Source: Ruegeria atlantica
Lineage (GTDB): Bacteria; Pseudomonadota; Alphaproteobacteria; Rhodobacterales; Rhodobacteraceae
Assembly: GCF_013032005.1 (NCBI RefSeq)
Contig: NZ_WQBE01000001.1
Location: 1,096,811-1,160,810 of the forward strand
Direction of reading: 5' to 3'
DNA: 64,000 nt
Shown: piece after piece, positions 60,117 through 64,000 of the stretch
How the letters are laid out: every line of letters starts with the position of its first letter
Numbering within the stretch: position 1 is the stretch's first letter
The notes under the pieces: model-generated
Seen by the model: the letters and a program-made list of their open reading frames with translations, nothing else
What the model was told of the DNA's origin: nothing
Database searches by the model: none
Made by a program: the position numbers and the translations under genes

Positions 60117-61556
60117 ATGACACATACAGATATCTGGCGTCTGACCGCCACCGACCTGACCGCCCTGACCCGCATTGGGGATCTAAGCGCCGAGGACGCG
60201 GTGCAAAGCGCCGTTGACAGAATGCATCAGGCCAACCCCGGCCTGAACGCAGTGGTCGAGGACTTGAGCGCCGAGGCGTTGGAGCGCGCACGCGCCCTTG
60301 ATCAGAAGCGGACACAGGGCGCTCAAACCGGTCCGCTGCACGGGGTGCCAGTCACAATAAAAATCAATGTCGATCAAAAGGGCCATGCCACCTCAAATGG
60401 CGTTGTGGCCTTGAAAGACGTGATTGCGCCTGATGATGCGCCGATTGTCCGTAACCTACAAAACGCTGGGGCGGTGGTGATCGGGCGCACCAACACGCCC
60501 GAGTTCTCGTTCCGCGCTGACACAGACAACCCGCTGCATGGGCGCACGCAGAACCCCTGGGGTCGGCACATCTCGCCCGGCGGCTCGTCAGGGGGCGCAG
60601 GGGCTGCCGTAATGGCCGGAATCGGGGCGTTGGCGCATGGCAACGACATTGGCGGCAGCTTGCGGTTTCCAGCCGCCGCCAACGGTGGGGTTACCGTAAA
60701 GCCCGGCCTGGGCCGCGTGCCTGCCTGGAACCCAAGCCAACAAACCGAGCGCGGACTATTGGCGCAATCCATGTCAGTACAAGGGCTGATCACTCGCTCT
60801 GCTGCCGACCTTCACCTGTCGATGCCCAGCCTGATTGCAGCAGACCCGCGTGATCCGTTTCACGTCCCGATGCCTTGGCGCGGTGCGCCGATGGGTGGCC
60901 CTATCAAGGTAGCCTTCACCAAAGACACCTTTGGCTATGCGCTGCATCCAGAGGTCGACAGGGCCCTGGACACCGCGCGCGATGCGCTGAATGACGCGGG
61001 CTATCAGGTGGAAGAGGTCTCGCCGCCGGACGTTTTCGACTGTGGCCGAACCGGGTACCGTGCGCTGATGGGCGAAGTTCTAACCCTTTTGAAAAGCGAT
61101 ATCGAGGCCGCCGGATCTGAAACCATACGTGATATCTTTGACGTTTATTTTCAGGAGTTTCCGCCCATTCTCGGCACCGAACTGCTGCAGGTAATGGCAA
61201 AACGCAGCCACTATGCGCGGGAATGGTCGTTGTTCATGCAGGATTATCCTTTGGTCCTGTCACCCTTCCTGCCGCAGCCCTTCTTCAAACCTGACCGGGA
61301 CACCGAAGGGCCCGAGGGCGTGCACGAGGTTCTGGGTTGCGCGGTCTATTCCTACGCGATGAACTTCCTGGGGCTTCCTGCCGCTAGTGTGCCCGCGCGT
61401 CTGGCCGAATTGCCGCAAGGGCCGCAACCGATCAATATCCAGATCGCCGCGCGACAGTGGCGCGAGGACATGGCCGTTGACGCCGCCGCCGCGATCGAAG
61501 CGCGCGTGGGTCATATGTGCCTGCCGCTATGGCAAAATATGGAAGAGCGCACTTGA
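60117..61556 (+). CDS. Amidase (GatA-like amidase signature family)
   Basis: A 479-residue amidase. The catalytic Lys is in HGVPVTIKINVD (about residue 80), and the Gly/Ser-rich signature SPGGSSGGAGAAV (about residue 159) holds the cis-Ser. NDIGGSLRFPAA (about residue 180) contains the nucleophile. No GatB/GatC neighbour, so it is not a tRNA amidotransferase subunit; the substrate amide is unknown. The TMRY-like C-terminal portion ends YGKIWEERT-like MEERT. It starts 94 bases after prpE on the same strand. Confidence 0.9.
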   Translation: MTHTDIWRLTATDLTALTRIGDLSAEDAVQSAVDRMHQANPGLNAVVEDLSAEALERARALDQKRTQGAQTGPLHGVPVTIKINVDQKGHATSNGVVALKDVIAPDDAPIVRNLQNAGAVVIGRTNTPEFSFRADTDNPLHGRTQNPWGRHISPGGSSGGAGAAVMAGIGALAHGNDIGGSLRFPAAANGGVTVKPGLGRVPAWNPSQQTERGLLAQSMSVQGLITRSAADLHLSMPSLIAADPRDPFHVPMPWRGAPMGGPIKVAFTKDTFGYALHPEVDRALDTARDALNDAGYQVEEVSPPDVFDCGRTGYRALMGEVLTLLKSDIEAAGSETIRDIFDVYFQEFPPILGTELLQVMAKRSHYAREWSLFMQDYPLVLSPFLPQPFFKPDRDTEGPEGVHEVLGCAVYSYAMNFLGLPAASVPARLAELPQGPQPINIQIAARQWREDMAVDAAAAIEARVGHMCLPLWQNMEERT

Positions 61557-61577
61557 ATACGCTCAATCACAAAAATA

Positions 61578-61603
61578 GACCCCGGGTTCTTGTACCCGAG
61601 GTC
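61578..61603 (+). terminator. Stem-loop after amidase gene
   Basis: GACCCCGGGT (61578-61587) pairs with ACCCGAGGTC (61594-61603), one mismatch, six-base loop. It follows the amidase stop by 21 bases, without a clear T-run. The rest of 61604-61814 shows no gene. Confidence 0.5.
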
Positions 61604-61814
61604 CGCTTGCTTAAATAAGCCCGGAAATCTGACAACGAGCGTAGCACCACCTACCCTCGCCGGCGCGAAAACTGCGCAATCATTCGAAAACGCCGTCTGG
61701 TGGCCACTCACTCCCACCTTGGCGTGTTCTCCGGGCAAGTTAAGATTACCAAAGGGTGAGTCAAACGCCTGTGAACTGGATCACACAAGTTCGAAAAAGT
61801 TCACTTTTGAGAGA

Positions 61815-62576
61815 TCAGGTGAACTGCTCCGAGATCAAACGCTCTTCTAATCCGTGCCCGGGATCGAAAAGAATACGGTGTTGGATCGTGGGTTCCGAGC
61901 GAATCTCAACCCAGTCTATATCCGGAAAGGAAACAGAATCCGCGTCAGCCATGACTGGACGTTTATCCGCGTCCAGCACGTCGAAACGAACCTTCGCGAT
62001 CTTGGGCAACAGGGCCCCACGCCAACGGCGTGGACGGAACGCGGCAATCGCCGTCAAGGCCAGAACATCCGACCCAATAGGCAATATCGGCCCGTGCGCC
62101 GAATAGTTGTAAGCCGTTGATCCGGCGGGCGTGGACAACAAGGCCCCATCGCAGACCAACTCATCCATCCGCACCCGACCATCGACACTGATCTTCAAAC
62201 GCGCGGCCTGCGGGCCAGCCCGCAGCAGCGATACCTCGTTGATCGCAAGCGCTTCGTGTATTTTGCCGGATTGATCCATGGCCTTCATCGCCAGCGGATT
62301 GATCACCTCTTCTTCAGCCGCGGCCAAACGGTCCAACAAATCGTCCTTGTGGAATTCATTCATCAAGAACCCGATGGTGCCGCGATTCATGCCATAAACG
62401 GGCGTGTCCAGATGCTGCATGTTGTGCAGCGTGTGCAACATGAATCCATCGCCCCCCAACGCGACCACTACATCCGCATCTCGGGGCGCTGCATTGCCAT
62501 ACCGTTTCACAAGGCTTTCCCGTGCAGATTGCGCCACTTTGACGTCGCTTGCGAGAAAGGCGATTCTCTTTGTCAT
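61815..62576 (-). CDS. nadK: NAD kinase
   Basis: A 253-residue enzyme. The family marks are VVVALGGDGFMLHTLH (catalytic GGDG, about residue 42), VYGMNRGTIGFLMNEF, and LSTPAGSTAYNYSAHGPILP. It phosphorylates NAD to NADP. ATG 62576 gives MTKRIAFLASD, the usual start of alphaproteobacterial NadK; the frame is open to 62663 but that would add an unlikely leader. It is divergent from glyA, whose start is about 170 bp away. A single-gene unit. Confidence 0.93.
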   Translation of the reverse strand: MTKRIAFLASDVKVAQSARESLVKRYGNAAPRDADVVVALGGDGFMLHTLHNMQHLDTPVYGMNRGTIGFLMNEFHKDDLLDRLAAAEEEVINPLAMKAMDQSGKIHEALAINEVSLLRAGPQAARLKISVDGRVRMDELVCDGALLSTPAGSTAYNYSAHGPILPIGSDVLALTAIAAFRPRRWRGALLPKIAKVRFDVLDADKRPVMADADSVSFPDIDWVEIRSEPTIQHRILFDPGHGLEERLISEQFT

Positions 62577-62744
62577 CTTTTCCGGTTTCCGGTGTTGTAC
62601 ATTTGGTTCCGAAACAAACATACCTTTCCCCAATAGGCCAGACTTGACGCCGTAGCGGGCCAAATCGTCGCTTTACAGCTTTTGCATATGAATCGTTTCC
62701 GATAGGAAATCCGCAAGATTCTTACCCAGCCCTGTGGAGCCCCC

Positions 62745-64000
62745 ATGAACGCTAATCTTCGTGATACCGGTTTTTTCACCCAATCCCTATCCGACCGTGA
62801 CCCTGAGCTTTTTGGCTCGATCACATCTGAGCTGGGCCGCCAGCGCGACGAGATCGAGTTGATCGCGTCCGAGAACATCGTCTCAGCCGCCGTGATGGAG
62901 GCGCAGGGCTCGGTGATGACCAACAAATACGCCGAAGGCTATCCTGGTCGGCGGTATTACGGCGGCTGCCAATTCGTTGATATCGCTGAAAACCTGGCCA
63001 TCGACCGCGCCAAGCAGCTGTTTCGGTGCGAGTTTGCCAACGTGCAGCCGAACTCGGGCAGCCAGGCCAACCAGGGCGTGTTCCAGGCGCTGATCCAACC
63101 CGGCGACACCATTCTGGGCATGAGCCTGGATGCAGGCGGTCACCTGACCCACGGCGCCCGTCCGAACCAGTCGGGCAAGTGGTTCAACGCGGTGCAGTAC
63201 GGCGTCCGCAAGGAAGACAACATGCTGGATTATGATCAGGTCGAGGCGCTGGCGAAAGAGCACCAGCCCAAGCTGATCATCGCCGGAGGCTCGGCCATCC
63301 CGCGCGTGATCGACTTTGCCCGCATGCGCGAGATCGCCGACATGGTCGGTGCCTATCTGCACGTCGACATGGCGCATTTCGCCGGTCTGGTCGCCGCAGG
63401 CGAGCATCCCAGCCCCTTCCCGCATGCGCATGTGGCGACCACCACGACGCACAAGACCCTGCGCGGTCCGCGTGGTGGCATGATCCTGACCAATGATGAA
63501 GATATCGCTAAGAAAGTGAATTCGGCGATCTTCCCCGGCATTCAGGGCGGCCCGCTGATGCATGTGATCGCGGCCAAGGCCGTGGCCTTCGGCGAGGCTC
63601 TGCAGCCTGCGTTCAAGGACTATATCAAGCAGGTCGTCGTCAATTCGCAGGCATTGTCGGATCAACTGATCAAGGGCGGTCTGGACACGGTGACCCACGG
63701 CACCGACACCCATGTGGTGCTGGTCGACCTGCGCCCCAAAGGCGTGAAGGGCAACGCGACTGAAAAGGCCCTGGGCCGTGCGCATATCACCTGCAACAAG
63801 AACGGCGTACCGTTTGACCCGGAAAAACCGACCGTCACCAGCGGCATCCGCCTGGGCTCGCCCGCCGGCACCACCCGCGGCTTTGGCGAGGTCGAATTCC
63901 GCCAGATCGCCGACTGGATCATCGAAGTGGTCGACGGGCTGGCCGCCAATGGCGAAGACGGCAACAGCGCCGTCGAAGCCAAGGTCAAAGCCGAGGTCGC
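62745..64000 (+). CDS. glyA: Serine hydroxymethyltransferase, 3' end outside the window
   Basis: 418 codons are present of a family usually near 430, so the end lies just beyond the window. It starts [23 protein letters not shown], then [39 protein letters not shown] with the SHMT substrate residues, [14 protein letters not shown], and the PLP Lys in [14 protein letters not shown]. It interconverts serine and glycine with tetrahydrofolate. TGGAG lies upstream of the ATG at 62745. It is divergent from nadK; I see no glycine riboswitch in the 168-bp gap. Confidence 0.95.
   Translation, partial: MNANLRDTGFFTQSLSDRDPELFGSITSELGRQRDEIELIASENIVSAAVMEAQGSVMTNKYAEGYPGRRYYGGCQFVDIAENLAIDRAKQLFRCEFANVQPNSGSQANQGVFQALIQPGDTILGMSLDAGGHLTHGARPNQSGKWFNAVQYGVRKEDNMLDYDQVEALAKEHQPKLIIAGGSAIPRVIDFARMREIADMVGAYLHVDMAHFAGLVAAGEHPSPFPHAHVATTTTHKTLRGPRGGMILTNDEDIAKKVNSAIFPGIQGGPLMHVIAAKAVAFGEALQPAFKDYIKQVVVNSQALSDQLIKGGLDTVTHGTDTHVVLVDLRPKGVKGNATEKALGRAHITCNKNGVPFDPEKPTVTSGIRLGSPAGTTRGFGEVEFRQIADWIIEVVDGLAANGEDGNSAVEAKVKAEV

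Noticed and set aside
62577..62744. Possible glycine riboswitch upstream of glyA
   Set aside because: No conserved glycine-riboswitch cores were visible in the gap.
62883..63785. 300-codon minus-strand frame over glyA
   Set aside because: Shadow of serine hydroxymethyltransferase, which is complete in motif order on the plus strand.
1..64000. CRISPR arrays, tRNA/rRNA genes, insertion sequences, prophage or toxin-antitoxin pairs
   Set aside because: I looked through the gaps and found no direct-repeat arrays, cloverleaf sequences, transposase or integrase motifs, or paired small toxin-antitoxin genes.

Overview
The window looks like chromosome of a marine Rhodobacterales bacterium of the Roseobacter group (Ruegeria-like). 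The basis is high GC, closely packed operons with ATGA or TAATG stop/start overlaps, and a typical gene mix: aerobic cobalamin synthesis with a CbtAB cobalt transporter, osmoregulated periplasmic glucan (opg) genes, an Mrp antiporter with fused A/B subunits, a SelD fused to an NADH-dehydrogenase-like domain, a Hint-domain protein and a malic enzyme with a phosphotransacetylase tail. I see no rRNA, tRNA, insertion sequence, prophage or CRISPR array. This is core chromosome with some lineage-specific genes.

Layout. 1-8.8 kb: cobalamin block cobJ(partial)-cobK(opposite strand)-cobL-cobE-cobM-cobB-cobA-cobF, then a cobalamin riboswitch and cbtB-cbtA, then a His-rich secreted protein, a DUF1636 ferredoxin-like protein and a DUF302 protein. 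8.8-11.7 kb: a ThDP enzyme and a class III CoA-transferase overlapping as a two-gene operon. 11.8-17.8 kb: a TPR protein followed by opgC-opgG-opgH. 17.8-19.1 kb: esterase and rhodanese on the minus strand. 19.3-25.2 kb: complete mrpAB-C-D-E-F-G operon. 25.2-29.1 kb: selD, mnmH (tRNA 2-selenouridine synthase) and a SRAP/HMCES DNA-protein crosslink protein. 29.2-32.5 kb: TPR-sulfotransferase and secreted 5'-nucleotidase. 32.6-34.8 kb: DUF952-DUF1330-pyrD-arsC-like operon. 34.7-37.0 kb: two PaaI thioesterases and a MATE exporter.

37.1-45.1 kb is a fatty-acid oxidation locus. Two tandem MerR regulators are separated by a cluster of ACGT-core palindromes and followed by an acyl-CoA dehydrogenase, a 70-residue unknown, a GST, a thiolase, a cupin and a fused hydratase/3-hydroxyacyl-CoA dehydrogenase. 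A short inverted repeat pair sits inside the locus. 45.2-48.9 kb holds a Hint-domain protein without the catalytic Cys, a sulfotransferase, an EamA transporter and a membrane-anchored protein resembling an inactive M48 peptidase. 48.9-53.4 kb is a five-gene nucleoside salvage operon on the minus strand (cdd-deoA-deoB-add-upp). 53.5-55.2 kb: a membrane protein and a VOC-bicupin fusion in one operon. 55.4-64 kb: maeB, prpE preceded by repeated TTTGCAAA-type operator sites, an amidase, nadK and a partial glyA.

The genes most worth following up are the TTTGCAAA operator array before prpE, the double-MerR/operator arrangement before the beta-oxidation genes, the inverted repeat at 40.3-40.5 kb, and several families with altered catalytic motifs (Hint, M48-like, ThDP enzyme). 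I found no clearly new defence, mobile or biosynthetic system.
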